Positions 6,143 through 12,918 of a stretch of 64,000 nt of DNA are shown here, one piece after another. Positions within the stretch are counted from its first letter, which is position 1. Each line of letters begins with the position of its first letter. The DNA lies in IMG/VR virus record IMGVR_UViG_3300025133_000085, positions 1 to 64,000 of that record, one strand, 5' to 3'. This DNA is from a virus. A program made the translations under genes and the position numbers. The notes beneath the pieces were generated by a model. The model had not been told where the DNA came from. It worked only from the letters and a program-made list of their open reading frames with translations, and searched no databases.

Positions 6143-6565
6143 TTAGTTTTCGTCCAGTATCGCGCCCGTCTCGTGATCCACGCGGATCCCACGAGTGTCG
6201 GGGTGTATGGCGCCCAACTCTTCCACGTCGTCGTCGTAGTGAACCGCCGACCCGAGGTGTTTGAGGACTCCCGCCTTTAGCATGCCGTTCGTAAAAAAAA
6301 CGTCCTCGACGTAATGAACGAGTCCCTGTTCGTTCAGGAAATCCCGAACCGAGTGCGAGAGGATCCTTCCGTACTCATCGAGCTCCGGGCGGTTATCCTC
6401 GAGGTGCTCGCTACGCGAGGTGACAACGTAAACGACGTCCCTATTTTTCGCGTGGCGCTTAAGTCGATCGATGGCGAGATTGTTCGGCCCCATGTACCTG
6501 ATACCGTAATCTTCGTCTAGACGTTGTCTCGTAAGCGTGTCGTCGAAATCGAATGTGATAATCAT
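6143..6565 (-). CDS. HAD-superfamily hydrolase, copy B
   Basis: A 140-residue protein from ATG 6565, preceded by CGGGAG. Motif I is TFDFDDTLT (residues 4-12); VYVVTSRSEH supplies the motif II Thr/Ser; SAVHYDDDVEELGAI is motif III/IV with the acidic cluster. The compact size with small cap resembles phage polynucleotide-phosphatase-type and nucleotidase-type HADs. The partial paralogue at 1-133 begins the same way. Substrate unknown. Confidence 0.8.
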   Translation of the reverse strand: MIITFDFDDTLTRQRLDEDYGIRYMGPNNLAIDRLKRHAKNRDVVYVVTSRSEHLEDNRPELDEYGRILSHSVRDFLNEQGLVHYVEDVFFTNGMLKAGVLKHLGSAVHYDDDVEELGAIHPDTRGIRVDHETGAILDEN

Positions 6566-6592
6566 CGTTATCTCCCGGCGCGTTGGTTTCTT

Positions 6593-6600
6593 TATAAGTA
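6593..6600 (-). promoter_or_regulatory. late-type promoter motif TACTTATA
   Basis: The minus strand reads GATACTTATAAAG 28 bases before the HAD ATG at 6565. The same 12-base sequence, GATACTTATAAA or G, also occurs at 34408-34415 and 40788-40795. Confidence 0.5.
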
Positions 6601-6614
6601 TCTTTCGCGGGCAT

Positions 6615-6827
6615 TCACTCGACGGATTTGACAACTTCCAAGAGGTAAGCGTTGATCGATTGAACGTTCCCGGTACCCCAAAGAACGAAGACCCTTTGCT
6701 CCTGCGGTAGGTACGAATGATCTCGATACATCTCTGTCTTCACGACTATCCCAAGTTCGTTGTCGACGTTCGGATTTCGTTCGACGACGTCGCCAACCTT
6801 GATGTAGAATTCGGCCGATATGGACAT
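6615..6827 (-). CDS. Small SH3-like protein, only in copy B
   Basis: A 70-residue protein starting MSISAEFYIKVGDVVE, with GAGGG upstream. The alternating hydrophobic pattern (YIKVGDVV, GIVVKTEMY, RVFVLWGTG) suggests a small beta barrel similar in style to the KOW/SH3-like neighbour at 6944. There is no counterpart in the first duplicated block, where only 114 bases separate the equivalent genes. Function unknown. Confidence 0.65.
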   Translation of the reverse strand: MSISAEFYIKVGDVVERNPNVDNELGIVVKTEMYRDHSYLPQEQRVFVLWGTGNVQSINAYLLEVVKSVE

Positions 6828-6943
6828 TTTCCCTCAACACATTACGCTGATAAGCGCTTCCTCTTATTACTAATTGCGCCCGTACAAAGCGCTTATCGAC
6901 GAAAACGAGGGGGGAATAAACCTATGCCAAAAAGCTATATTAC

Positions 6944-7342
6944 TCATATCTTGACAACTAGCCCCTTCTTTTTCCTCATCACTTTAATTGTACCATGCTC
7001 TAAAATTTCCACCGTCTTCGGCGTTTCATTAACGACGACTCCTTCCGCCACCATTCCCTCTTTATCGACCCACATTACCAGATCGTTAGATCGAAGCTGC
7101 GTTTCTTTGGGCTCGGCTTTTGCGGCCCCACGCAACGTGCTCGCTTCTACCGGTACGCAACATCCCACCGGCACAACCCAACGGGAGTGATCCGGTAGGT
7201 GTGGGTGAACCATTCTGTACGTCGATTCGACGAGCGCCTTGCCTCCTATTTCGTCAACGTGAATTATCTTTGCAAGCGACGGTCGTTTGTCTCCGGACAT
7301 GACAGCCGGCTTTACGACGAAAACGTAATCTCCCTTTTTCAC
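6944..7342 (-). CDS. KOW/SH3-like small protein, copy B
   Basis: A 132-residue paralogue of the 248-649 protein. Shared blocks are MKKGDYVFVV, MSGDKRPSLA, SRWVVP, NDLVMWVD and the lysine-rich end MRKKKGLVVKI. A stretch near residues 60-75 carries two cysteines (GCCVPVEAS) absent from copy A. It follows the ClpP-like gene by nine bases. Confidence 0.75.
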   Translation of the reverse strand: MKKGDYVFVVKPAVMSGDKRPSLAKIIHVDEIGGKALVESTYRMVHPHLPDHSRWVVPVGCCVPVEASTLRGAAKAEPKETQLRSNDLVMWVDKEGMVAEGVVVNETPKTVEILEHGTIKVMRKKKGLVVKI

Positions 7343-7351
7343 ACGAACCCC

Positions 7352-7954
7352 CTATTCGAAATCAATTTTGACGTCGATGGTAATATGAAGCTTTGGAACC
7401 CTGAGGTGGTTCGCCAATCCGTGCCTCTTACACTCCTCCGCATCGAGGAACCAGTCTGCGTGGTTCTTCTTGTCGACAAACTTAAGAAAGTAGTCGTCTT
7501 TCTTACCGCAGTTTCTCGCCATCATCTTATACACGATCTTGTTTAGTCTCTCGGTCTCCGCGACGCTGGCCTTCAGCTCTTCGACCTTGCCAAGTTGCCC
7601 CGAAGAAACGTCGTGAATCATTACCGTGGCGTTGGGATCCATGAAGCGCATTCCTTCTTCGCCGAAAGAAAAAAGTATCGCGCCACACGACATCGCCTTT
7701 CCTTCAATGATCGTTGCGACGGGAAGCTCCGCATGCTTGATGGCGCTAATCATGGCCATCAACGAATACACTTCGCCGCCGTAAGAATCGATCACGACGG
7801 GGATCACATCCTGGCCAGTGTTGTGCGCTTCCGCAAGGGCGTTGTGAAATTCCTTCGACGACTTTTCGTCGAACTTGTTCACCCTAACAACGATCGGATT
7901 TTTTCGTAGCTCGACTTCCTTAAGCAAACCAGATATTTCGGTTGTCCACTTCAC
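7352..7954 (-). CDS. clpP: ClpP-like serine protease, copy B
   Basis: A 200-residue S14 peptidase from the GTG at 7954 (GAGG five bases upstream), which gives the same length and MKWTT start as copy A. Catalytic serine in GKAMSCGAIL, histidine in VMIHDVSSG and aspartate region FLDAEEC are all kept. Amino-acid identity to copy A is about 85-90 percent by eye, while the DNA differs mainly at third codon positions, so both copies look under selection. Two ClpP-like subunits could form a hetero-oligomer, as in organisms with paired ClpPs. Confidence 0.88.
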   Translation of the reverse strand: MKWTTEISGLLKEVELRKNPIVVRVNKFDEKSSKEFHNALAEAHNTGQDVIPVVIDSYGGEVYSLMAMISAIKHAELPVATIIEGKAMSCGAILFSFGEEGMRFMDPNATVMIHDVSSGQLGKVEELKASVAETERLNKIVYKMMARNCGKKDDYFLKFVDKKNHADWFLDAEECKRHGLANHLRVPKLHITIDVKIDFE

Positions 7955-7956
7955 GA

Positions 7957-8070
7957 TCACCTCGTGGTCTTGGTGTTTATAGCGCGCACATATTGAGCTT
8001 GTGTTTGGACCCAGACGCGTAAAAGGGCGTCGGGCTCTACTGGCGGTTCTCCGCAGCGAATTTCGATCAC
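7957..8070 (-). CDS. Possible 37-residue peptide in a copy B-specific insert
   Basis: Between the zinc-ribbon stop and the ClpP start, copy B has about 110 extra bases compared with eight in copy A. A GTG at 8070, two bases after AGGAG, opens a short frame beginning (M)IEIRCGEPPVEPDALLRV and ending just before the ClpP start. The ribosome-binding site spacing is short and there is no homologue, so this may be a spacer and not a gene. Confidence 0.3.
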   Translation of the reverse strand: MIEIRCGEPPVEPDALLRVWVQTQAQYVRAINTKTTR

Positions 8071-8075
8071 GTCTC

Positions 8076-8525
8076 CTACTTCCAGCAAATTTCTGCGCAA
8101 CAGAGATTTCCCTTCTTTGTTACGAACTTCGGTGCTCCACAGCGACAGCGCTCCGGGCGCGCGGCGTTCTTCCACACGGCCCGCATCCGTCCAACCATGC
8201 GCTCGGTGATTGCGTCGACGTTCCCCATCCGGTGAACCCGACGGTTCTTGACGAGACCCCGCGTTTTCCCGTCCTTTGTTGTGTAGACGGCGGCAACGCG
8301 AATGGAGTCCTTACCAACGTTGCGAACCTTCCCGTCCACGATCGTGGTGTAAACGCGAACGTCGGTTCTATCGTTGACCGGACGTGCAAACACGCGCTCC
8401 ATGCCGCAGTACTTGGCGTTGCGATCGGGCTTCTCCACCTCCGCAAACCCACACTCGTCAAGCCTCATCAGAAGCGAGGCGGCGAGCGCGGTGCGCATGC
8501 CGGGGATGGTGGGATCATAGTCCAT
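8076..8525 (-). CDS. Zinc-ribbon protein of unknown function, copy B
   Basis: A 149-residue paralogue of 1270-1719 with the same start MDYDPTIPGMRTALAASLL and the C-terminal cysteine set CRCGAPK...CCAEIC. The basic segment VKNRRVHRMGNV is also conserved. The pattern of changes is mostly conservative. It is the first gene downstream of the promoter at 8548-8576. Confidence 0.8.
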   Translation of the reverse strand: MDYDPTIPGMRTALAASLLMRLDECGFAEVEKPDRNAKYCGMERVFARPVNDRTDVRVYTTIVDGKVRNVGKDSIRVAAVYTTKDGKTRGLVKNRRVHRMGNVDAITERMVGRMRAVWKNAARPERCRCGAPKFVTKKGNLCCAEICWK

Positions 8526-8547
8526 GTGGTAACTCCCTTATAGACTT

Positions 8548-8576
8548 ATAGTACCACAAACCCCCGGCATTTTACA
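8548..8576 (-). promoter_or_regulatory. Sigma70-like promoter, copy B
   Basis: TGTAAA (8571-8576), a 17-base spacer, and TACTAT (8548-8553) on the minus strand. The spacer shares ATGCCGGG and TGTGG with the copy A promoter at 1745-1772. Confidence 0.6.
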
Positions 8577-8577
8577 C

Positions 8578-8880
8578 TCAGTTGTCGTCGGCGATAACCT
8601 CTACTTCTAGCGCGTCTGCATCTTCAGAGCGCTTGGCTGCCTCGTTGGTCCGGTCGATGATGTCCTGATTCGTCGTCGACGCTGGCGTCTTTTGGTCGTC
8701 GTTCAATGGGACCTCATCGTTGAACGACGCTCGAATAGCATCGCCCTCGACGTTGTCAGACGCATTACCATCTGCGACGTTAAGCGTCGCGTCGGTCGTA
8801 TCGCTAGGCCACGCCAGAAACGCGATGACGGCAGCTGCAACGATGCCCAGACCAATAAAGCTCTTCATATATTTATTCAT
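8578..8880 (-). CDS. Single-span membrane protein with acidic tail, copy B
   Basis: A 100-residue protein from the second ATG (8880), ten bases after AAGGA; an ATG at 8889 is too close to that site. Residues 5-24 form the membrane helix (SFIGLGIVAAAVIAFLAW) and the remainder is a hydrophilic tail dominated by Asp, Asn and Ala, ending VEVIADDN. Equivalent to 1778-2092, with little sequence identity in the tail. Confidence 0.7.
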   Translation of the reverse strand: MNKYMKSFIGLGIVAAAVIAFLAWPSDTTDATLNVADGNASDNVEGDAIRASFNDEVPLNDDQKTPASTTNQDIIDRTNEAAKRSEDADALEVEVIADDN

Positions 8881-8960
8881 GATGTTCATATCCTTTTTTT
8901 ATGCGAACAGAGAAAAAATAACCCAAACGTAAAGTTTGTTTAATTCTCGGTAAAAAAAAC

Positions 8961-8968
8961 TACTTATA
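8961..8968 (+). promoter_or_regulatory. late-type promoter motif TACTTATA
   Basis: TACTTATA on the plus strand, 42 bases before the ATG at 9011 and in its sense direction. Same octamer family as the minus-strand examples. Confidence 0.45.
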
Positions 8969-9010
8969 CCAGGGGTGCCGTATAACAAGGTATCACATAG
9001 GGAGTTGTAT

Positions 9011-9172
9011 ATGCAGGCATTCATAAAACACTATATTGGTGCGTTACTTGGATTAGTCTTTGGGGCCGTCGTCGCGACGCTAACGACGATGATGATTTAC
9101 GGAGACTTACCCGGACACGAGGTGGAAGCGTTCCAACAGTGCCTTATCGAGTACGCCTCTACCAGCAAGTAA
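9011..9172 (+). CDS. Small membrane protein, copy B
   Basis: A 53-residue plus-strand protein from ATG 9011 (GGGAG upstream), chosen over an earlier in-frame ATG because it matches copy A in length. A single hydrophobic helix (IGALLGLVFGAVVATLTTMM) is followed by IYGDLPGHEVEAFQQCLIEY. It overlaps the GIY-YIG gene tail to tail, as in copy A. The protein sequence is conserved over the antisense overlap, so the two strands constrain each other. Confidence 0.7.
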   Translation: MQAFIKHYIGALLGLVFGAVVATLTTMMIYGDLPGHEVEAFQQCLIEYASTSK

Positions 9173-9400
9173 CTCTTCTTTGTCTCGCTTATTGTGTTGC
9201 TTAACGAAATACTCCGCCTTGTGCGCGGTGCTCTTATCTGTGCCTGAAGACTGCCAAACGAGTTCGACCGGCAACCGGGAACGCGTGTACTTGGCTCCCT
9301 TGCCGGTCGAGTGTTTTTCTACTCTCTTCTGCAGGTCGTTGGTGACGCCACAGTAGAGACTGTTATCGGAACAGCGGAGGAGGTAGACGAACCAGGTCAA
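9107..9400 (-). CDS. GIY-YIG nuclease domain protein, copy B
   Basis: A 97-residue protein starting at TTG 9400, two bases after the stop of the tagged gene at 9403. It carries the WFVYLLRC, YCGVTNDLQKRVEKH and GKGAKYTRSRLP blocks of the YhbQ-like GIY-YIG family. The central part is almost identical to copy A; only the last 25 residues differ clearly (NKRDKEELLAGRG against SKSQKEELAMRG). This patch of high identity inside otherwise diverged copies suggests recent conversion or gene mobility. Confidence 0.85.
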   Translation of the reverse strand: MTWFVYLLRCSDNSLYCGVTNDLQKRVEKHSTGKGAKYTRSRLPVELVWQSSGTDKSTAHKAEYFVKQHNKRDKEELLAGRGVLDKALLERFHLVSG

Positions 9401-9402
9401 TC

Positions 9403-9804
9403 CTACCAGTAAGACTGGGCAATACCATACGACCCAGCGACCCCACCCACGGAGTCGAACCAATCGTTGAGGAAGCCTTCGCCGATACCAGCATCCCCTA
9501 CCATCGTGACTTGGACCCAGTCTGTCTCGCCGGGCATACCCCACTCTCCCTGGAGGTCCTCAAGCGTGGCGTCTGTATCTTCCCAACTACCGGTCTCTTC
9601 GGACACACGCAGACCCTCTCGTCCCGCAGCGCTACTTAAGTCTGCTAGAAGTCGACCTGGAACGACAAGGCCCCACGTAACTTCCCCCGGACCCGCACGT
9701 TCCCGCAAGCGACGTCGCCTTCGCGAGGTGGGTCGGCGCCGACGCTTGGTGCGGTTGATCTCTTCCTTGATGATCCTCCTAAGCTGTCGTCTTGTGATTC
9801 TCAT
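9403..9804 (-). CDS. Class 1-tagged protein with Arg-rich segment
   Basis: A 133-residue protein. Tag MRITRRQLRRIIKEE, then a protamine-like segment (TKRRRRPTSRRRRR), then LRE as second candidate cleavage site, then a globular part with WGLVVPGRLLADLSS and WGMPGETDWVQVTM. It ends in glycine- and tyrosine-rich GGVAGSYGIAQSYW, a tail whose remnants lie at about 3076, 9846 and 11110. No family recognised. Confidence 0.75.
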   Translation of the reverse strand: MRITRRQLRRIIKEEINRTKRRRRPTSRRRRRLRERAGPGEVTWGLVVPGRLLADLSSAAGREGLRVSEETGSWEDTDATLEDLQGEWGMPGETDWVQVTMVGDAGIGEGFLNDWFDSVGGVAGSYGIAQSYW

Positions 9805-9826
9805 GATGTCTATCTCCTAACGTGTT

Positions 9827-9834
9827 TATAAATA
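9827..9834 (-). promoter_or_regulatory. late-type promoter motif TATTTATA
   Basis: TATTTATA on the minus strand, 23 bases before ATG 9804, inside a leader that is identical to the one at 3057. Confidence 0.5.
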
Positions 9835-9845
9835 TACTGATTCTA

Positions 9846-9901
9846 TCAATAAAACTGGGCAATGTCATACCCACCTGTCTTTGGCTCCGTTACCGGTCGA
9901 G
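9846..9901 (-). pseudogene. Second copy of the GIY-YIG remnant scar
   Basis: Nearly identical to 3076-3131: a fragment encoding HSTGNGAK from the GIY-YIG core followed by YDIAQFY from a tagged-gene tail. Because both duplicated blocks carry it in the same place, the scar either predates the duplication or was copied later. Confidence 0.55.
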
Positions 9902-9903
9902 TG

Positions 9904-10236
9904 TTATGCGTAGTCTCCGTTAATCAACTTATCGGTGAATTCCTGCATCGTCTGCAACGCTAGCTTTCGGATCCTTACGGTTAGCTCCACTTCCATGTCC
10001 ATCGATGCGGATTCGACCTGTTCTTCCCAAAACGCTTTTGCCTCAGCGGTGGGTGTGTCATCGGGTGCCATGGACGGATCACCTGTGTCGAATGCTTTCT
10101 CCTCCTGGTCCCTCCATTCATCGACTAGCGTCCCAACATTTGTCCAATCCACTCGAGGCCAATGATGAGTGTTGCTGTCAACAGATTCAACCTCTTGCAA
10201 GATGATCCTTCTAAGCTGTCGTCTTGTGATTTTCAC
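9904..10236 (-). CDS. Class 1-tagged small protein (paralogue of 3134-3469)
   Basis: A 110-residue protein with a GTG start at 10236 that overlaps the upstream stop as TAGTG. Tag (M)KITRRQLRRIILQE has LQE as candidate site in place of IKE. The body from VDSNTHHWPRVDWTNVG onward is nearly the same as the 3134-3469 protein. Differences cluster around the tag junction. Confidence 0.75.
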   Translation of the reverse strand: MKITRRQLRRIILQEVESVDSNTHHWPRVDWTNVGTLVDEWRDQEEKAFDTGDPSMAPDDTPTAEAKAFWEEQVESASMDMEVELTVRIRKLALQTMQEFTDKLINGDYA

Positions 10237-10484
10237 TATTCCTCTTCAGCCGCATATTGTGCTGCGGCTTGCACCCCTGCAAACATGGCATCAACAAGGT
10301 TATAAAGTTCACCCTTAAGCACATCTTCCGGAATATCATATCCCATGTTTTCATCAAGTATCATGATATATTCCTCCAACGCATCGTTGAGACGCTCTTC
10401 AGCACCCTGCAACGAACCTTCGCTTAGAAGCTTTCGCTTCTCTTCTTTGATAATTCTTCTAAGCTGTCGTCTGGTGATTCTCAT
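10236..10484 (-). CDS. Class 1-tagged small helical protein
   Basis: An 82-residue protein: tag MRITRRQLRRIIKEE, then KRKLLSEG with LSE as second candidate site, then a helical acidic body (AEERLNDALEEYIMILDENM) ending in AAAQYAAEEE. The first 23 residues resemble the 4313-4612 protein, but the body is unrelated, an example of tag and body exchange. Confidence 0.7.
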   Translation of the reverse strand: MRITRRQLRRIIKEEKRKLLSEGSLQGAEERLNDALEEYIMILDENMGYDIPEDVLKGELYNLVDAMFAGVQAAAQYAAEEE

Positions 10485-10504
10485 GTTGTCTGTTTCTTAT
10501 GACC

Positions 10505-10512
10505 TATAAATA
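10505..10512 (-). promoter_or_regulatory. late-type promoter motif TATTTATA
   Basis: On the minus strand ATGTATTTATAGG, 21 bases upstream of the ATG at 10484. It lies in the short gap between two tagged genes. Confidence 0.45.
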
Positions 10513-10537
10513 CATTGCTCGACTTAATCGTCTCTGG

Positions 10538-10774
10538 CTATGTGACCCAGGGAGAGGTGCTCGGTGCGGAGTCTTCCACGTCGTCGGCCAACGAGCGAAG
10601 TTCGTTCGCCAGCTCGAGGGTGTCGATACCCTGGGTGAGCATTTGATCGATGACGCGGTTGAGGACGAGCCACAGGTTCTCACCAGTCTTGGGATCGCGG
10701 AAGCCGTCGGTCTCTCGAAGCTTTTGCTTCTCTTCCTTGACGATTCTTCTGAGTTGGCGCTTTGTAATTCTCAC
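10538..10774 (-). CDS. Class 1-tagged small acidic protein
   Basis: A 78-residue protein from the GTG at 10774, which overlaps the preceding TGA (GTGA). Tag (M)RITKRQLRRIVKEE, then KQKLRET with LRE as second site. The body is helical and acidic (TLELANELRSLADDVED) and ends APSTSPWVT. An upstream in-frame ATG at 10804 would add ten residues inside the previous gene and is less likely. Confidence 0.65.
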   Translation of the reverse strand: MRITKRQLRRIVKEEKQKLRETDGFRDPKTGENLWLVLNRVIDQMLTQGIDTLELANELRSLADDVEDSAPSTSPWVT

Positions 10775-11070
10775 TCTGCGTATTCTCCCGTATACACAAT
10801 CCAACTCTCCTCATCATAACTTTGTTCAGCGGTCCAGGTCACATCGTCAGGTAAACTAAGCACGTCTGCTTCTTCATTTGACAAATAAATTATCTTCTGC
10901 CCTTGGTTGTCGTGCTCGATACCCAGACCGTTTTGATTTGCCCAGGCCTCAGGAGTTATATGGGGGCTCTCTCGAAGCCGACGGCGGCTGGATCTGCGGC
11001 GCCTAGAGGTTCGAGTTCTTTTCATCTCTTCTTTGATGATCCTTCTAAGCTGTCGTCTTGTGATTCTCAT
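10771..11070 (-). CDS. Class 1-tagged protein with Arg-rich segment
   Basis: A 99-residue protein. Tag MRITRRQLRRIIKEE, Arg-rich linker (TRTSRRRRSSRRR), LRE, then a small domain with aromatic and acidic residues (IIYLSNEEADVLSLPDDV, WTAEQSYDEESWIVYTGEY). Tag and linker are the same as in 2606-3034, but the C-terminal domain is new. Confidence 0.7.
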   Translation of the reverse strand: MRITRRQLRRIIKEEMKRTRTSRRRRSSRRRLRESPHITPEAWANQNGLGIEHDNQGQKIIYLSNEEADVLSLPDDVTWTAEQSYDEESWIVYTGEYAE

Positions 11071-11092
11071 GCTATTCGTCTCCTAACGTGTT

Positions 11093-11100
11093 TATAAGTA
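11093..11100 (-). promoter_or_regulatory. late-type promoter motif TACTTATA
   Basis: ATATACTTATAAACACG on the minus strand, 23 bases before ATG 11070, with the same TTAGGAGA ribosome-binding site that follows the copies at 3057 and 9827. Confidence 0.5.
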
Positions 11101-11130
11101 TATTGGTTCTATCGATAAGACTAGGTAATA

Positions 11131-11211
11131 TCATACGACCCAGCAAGTTCGCCTGGTGCGGTTGAGCTCTTCCTTGACGATTCTTCTAAGCTGTCGCTTT
11201 GTGATCTTCAT
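11131..11211 (-). CDS. Stand-alone class 1 tag micro-ORF (decayed tagged gene)
   Basis: A 26-codon frame from ATG 11211 (ATGA overlap with the previous gene), beginning MKITKRQLRRIVKEE and ending NRTRRTCWVV. In another frame the following DNA encodes AGSYDIT, matching the tail GVAGSYGIAQ of the 9403 gene. This one therefore looks like an internal deletion derivative of a 9403-type gene, leaving a tag-only peptide. Confidence 0.5.
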   Translation of the reverse strand: MKITKRQLRRIVKEELNRTRRTCWVV

Positions 11212-11681
11212 GTTCCCAAACTTCCCTTTCTATTTAGCGAGCTCGACACAACAATGCCCGACGGCTCGTGAACTACGTTTCGTCGCTTACGGCCATACCT
11301 TGCATCTGCCTCGTCGCTTGCGTTAACTTCTTTAAACTGCCCCTTCAAATCTTCGTATTCACCAATAGCAGAACTCACTTCTTCGAAAGTTGGTACACCA
11401 TCAAACCATAATTTGTAAGCGCTAGAAGGAAAAATGGAAAACGGTTTGATACGAACCTTGCTGAGGAAGACACCGTAGTTATCATAACTATTGTCTTGAT
11501 TGTACATCTCATTTCGAAGATCAATTAGTTCGCTATACTTGTCCCCCAAACGACGAAGATATTGAAAGTGAGAACCGTATTGGTCCCTTAGTTCCAGCAT
11601 TCGATCATAAAGTGCTTGTGGCTCTGGTCCCGTTATAGCTTCCCTGATGATCCTTCTAAGCTGTCGTCTTGTGACCTTCAT
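11208..11681 (-). CDS. Class 1-tagged protein, 157 residues
   Basis: Tag MKVTRRQLRRIIREA, then a mostly helical body with a coiled-coil-like start (ALYDRMLELRDQYGSHFQYL) and a C-terminal half that is mixed (IKPFSIFPSSAYKLWFDG). The C-terminus is basic and serine-rich. No family recognised. Candidate cleavage after IRE at residue 14. Confidence 0.7.
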   Translation of the reverse strand: MKVTRRQLRRIIREAITGPEPQALYDRMLELRDQYGSHFQYLRRLGDKYSELIDLRNEMYNQDNSYDNYGVFLSKVRIKPFSIFPSSAYKLWFDGVPTFEEVSSAIGEYEDLKGQFKEVNASDEADARYGRKRRNVVHEPSGIVVSSSLNRKGSLGT

Positions 11682-11683
11682 GG

Positions 11684-11965
11684 TTACCGCCTCCTACGAC
11701 TTCGACGTCCTCGCGAATACCGATCGCCACCACCGGAGCCATAGCCACCACGCATCGATCCGGTTCCGAAAATGGTCTCGCCCTCACCGCCGGCTTCTAG
11801 GTGACCGTACTGGCCTTCGAGGTGTGGAGCAGGTTCGTTATTACCATCGTCGTCGCTGATCATGAGGTCGCCGTCCCGGTTGCGATAGACATACCGTTCG
11901 TACTCGAGTAGAAGCGAAGCCGCTTCCTTGATGACTCTTCTCAATTGTCGGGTTGTGATCTTCAC
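11684..11965 (-). CDS. Class 1-tagged Gly/Arg-rich protein
   Basis: A 93-residue protein: tag MKITTRQLRRVIKEA, a short acidic middle (DGDLMISDDDGNNEPAPH), and a glycine-rich region ending in RYSRGRRSRRRR. The low-complexity basic C-terminus suggests DNA or RNA binding, comparable in charge to the Arg-rich linkers of other tagged proteins but placed at the opposite end. Confidence 0.65.
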   Translation of the reverse strand: MKITTRQLRRVIKEAASLLLEYERYVYRNRDGDLMISDDDGNNEPAPHLEGQYGHLEAGGEGETIFGTGSMRGGYGSGGGDRYSRGRRSRRRR

Positions 11966-11969
11966 GTTC

Positions 11970-12260
11970 TCACCCTCTACGCGTGTTGCGCTTTACCTCG
12001 CGGATCATCCGACGGAGTTGCTTGTACGTGAGACGGCGGCCTGAACGCCGGCGACTTTCGTGGTGATGATAAGCGACATCGTGTGCATGCTCCTCCTCTT
12101 CCCTATCGTCTTCGATATCTTTTTCGAGCGCATCGATGTGCCCTTTGTCATCTTCGATGTTCTTTCTAAGGTGCTCGAGTTCTCTGTCGACCGTGTCTTC
12201 GGATATTCTGTGCGCTTCCTCGCGGATGATCCGACGAAGCTGGCGTGGCGTGATTTTCAT
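11970..12260 (-). CDS. Protein with class 1 tags at both ends
   Basis: A 96-residue protein. Residues 1-15 are MKITPRQLRRIIREE; residues 75-91 contain a second tag-like element, RRLTYKQLRRMIREV, ending in RNTRRG. Between them lies an acidic, histidine-rich helix (DIEDDREEEEHAHDVAYHHH). Both tags contain an IRE site. The middle could bind metal through its histidines. No family recognised. Confidence 0.7.
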   Translation of the reverse strand: MKITPRQLRRIIREEAHRISEDTVDRELEHLRKNIEDDKGHIDALEKDIEDDREEEEHAHDVAYHHHESRRRSGRRLTYKQLRRMIREVKRNTRRG

Positions 12261-12329
12261 GGTGAGGTCTCCATTAACGTTAGATGAACCATCAACATTA
12301 AATATTACGTACCACCGCGAAAAGCCCGT

Positions 12330-12677
12330 TTACTTTAGGTAAGCTTGTACACCCAGGATGCAAAACGCTAACAACGTGCAGATTAACGTCTTGGAAGTAA
12401 AGAAGGATTCGCCCAACAAATAGTATGTCAAAACCGGGAAAACCAAGAACGTCAACGAAAATCCAATGAAGCGTACACCCCACCAACTACCGAACGCCGC
12501 GACCGCGTATGACCACGCGAAGTAGTAACCGAACGCAATGGGAAGCGCGAGCAACCCGCATAGAAGCAGGGATCTTTCTTTCCACCACTCATTTAGAAAC
12601 TGCGAGTTTAGTTGAAACCACACCAATATATCTGTCACGACGAAAAGAAGGACCGCCATGGCGACGTTCCAATTCAC
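12330..12677 (-). CDS. Four-span membrane protein
   Basis: A 115-residue protein with four predicted membrane helices: residues 5-21, 37-57, 64-85 and 92-113. Size and topology resemble small multidrug-resistance or EamA half-transporters, but no diagnostic residues (for example the EmrE glutamate context) are convincing. It overlaps the next gene by four bases. A membrane-modifying phage protein is possible. Confidence 0.65.
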   Translation of the reverse strand: MNWNVAMAVLLFVVTDILVWFQLNSQFLNEWWKERSLLLCGLLALPIAFGYYFAWSYAVAAFGSWWGVRFIGFSLTFLVFPVLTYYLLGESFFTSKTLICTLLAFCILGVQAYLK

Positions 12678-12877
12678 GGTCGTTCCAGTACCTTGAGCTC
12701 GTTCAACATGTGAAGCTCAAGCTTACCGTCCGGAAACTGAACTTCGGCCTTCAGCGTTTTCCCAGGCGTGCCGCCAACGTACCACGAAACTGTCTCTGTT
12801 TGTACAACTTGCTTAACTGTTCCTACTCTACTCATATTATTCCACACGCAAACTTTATCATTCGGTCTTGGAGTCAT
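12674..12877 (-). CDS. Small KOW/SH3-like protein
   Basis: A 67-residue protein starting MTPRPNDKVCVWNNMSRVGT. The pattern of short strands (KVCVW, GTVKQVVQ, LKAEVQF, LELHMLNEL) is typical of small SH3-like barrels. It is similar in style to the KOW/SH3-like proteins at 248 and 6944 but not clearly homologous. Function unknown. Confidence 0.6.
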   Translation of the reverse strand: MTPRPNDKVCVWNNMSRVGTVKQVVQTETVSWYVGGTPGKTLKAEVQFPDGKLELHMLNELKVLERP

Positions 12878-12918
12878 CGATCACCTCTCACCATTATACG
12901 ATTATACGCCGCTTTGTT

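Noticed and set aside
2606-12260. Repeated short DNA (the tag coding sequence, about 45 bases) at intervals of a few hundred bases, at first sight like a repeat array or CRISPR
   Set aside because: Repeats are in frame at the start of genes, vary at silent sites and have gene-length, not spacer-length, intervals.
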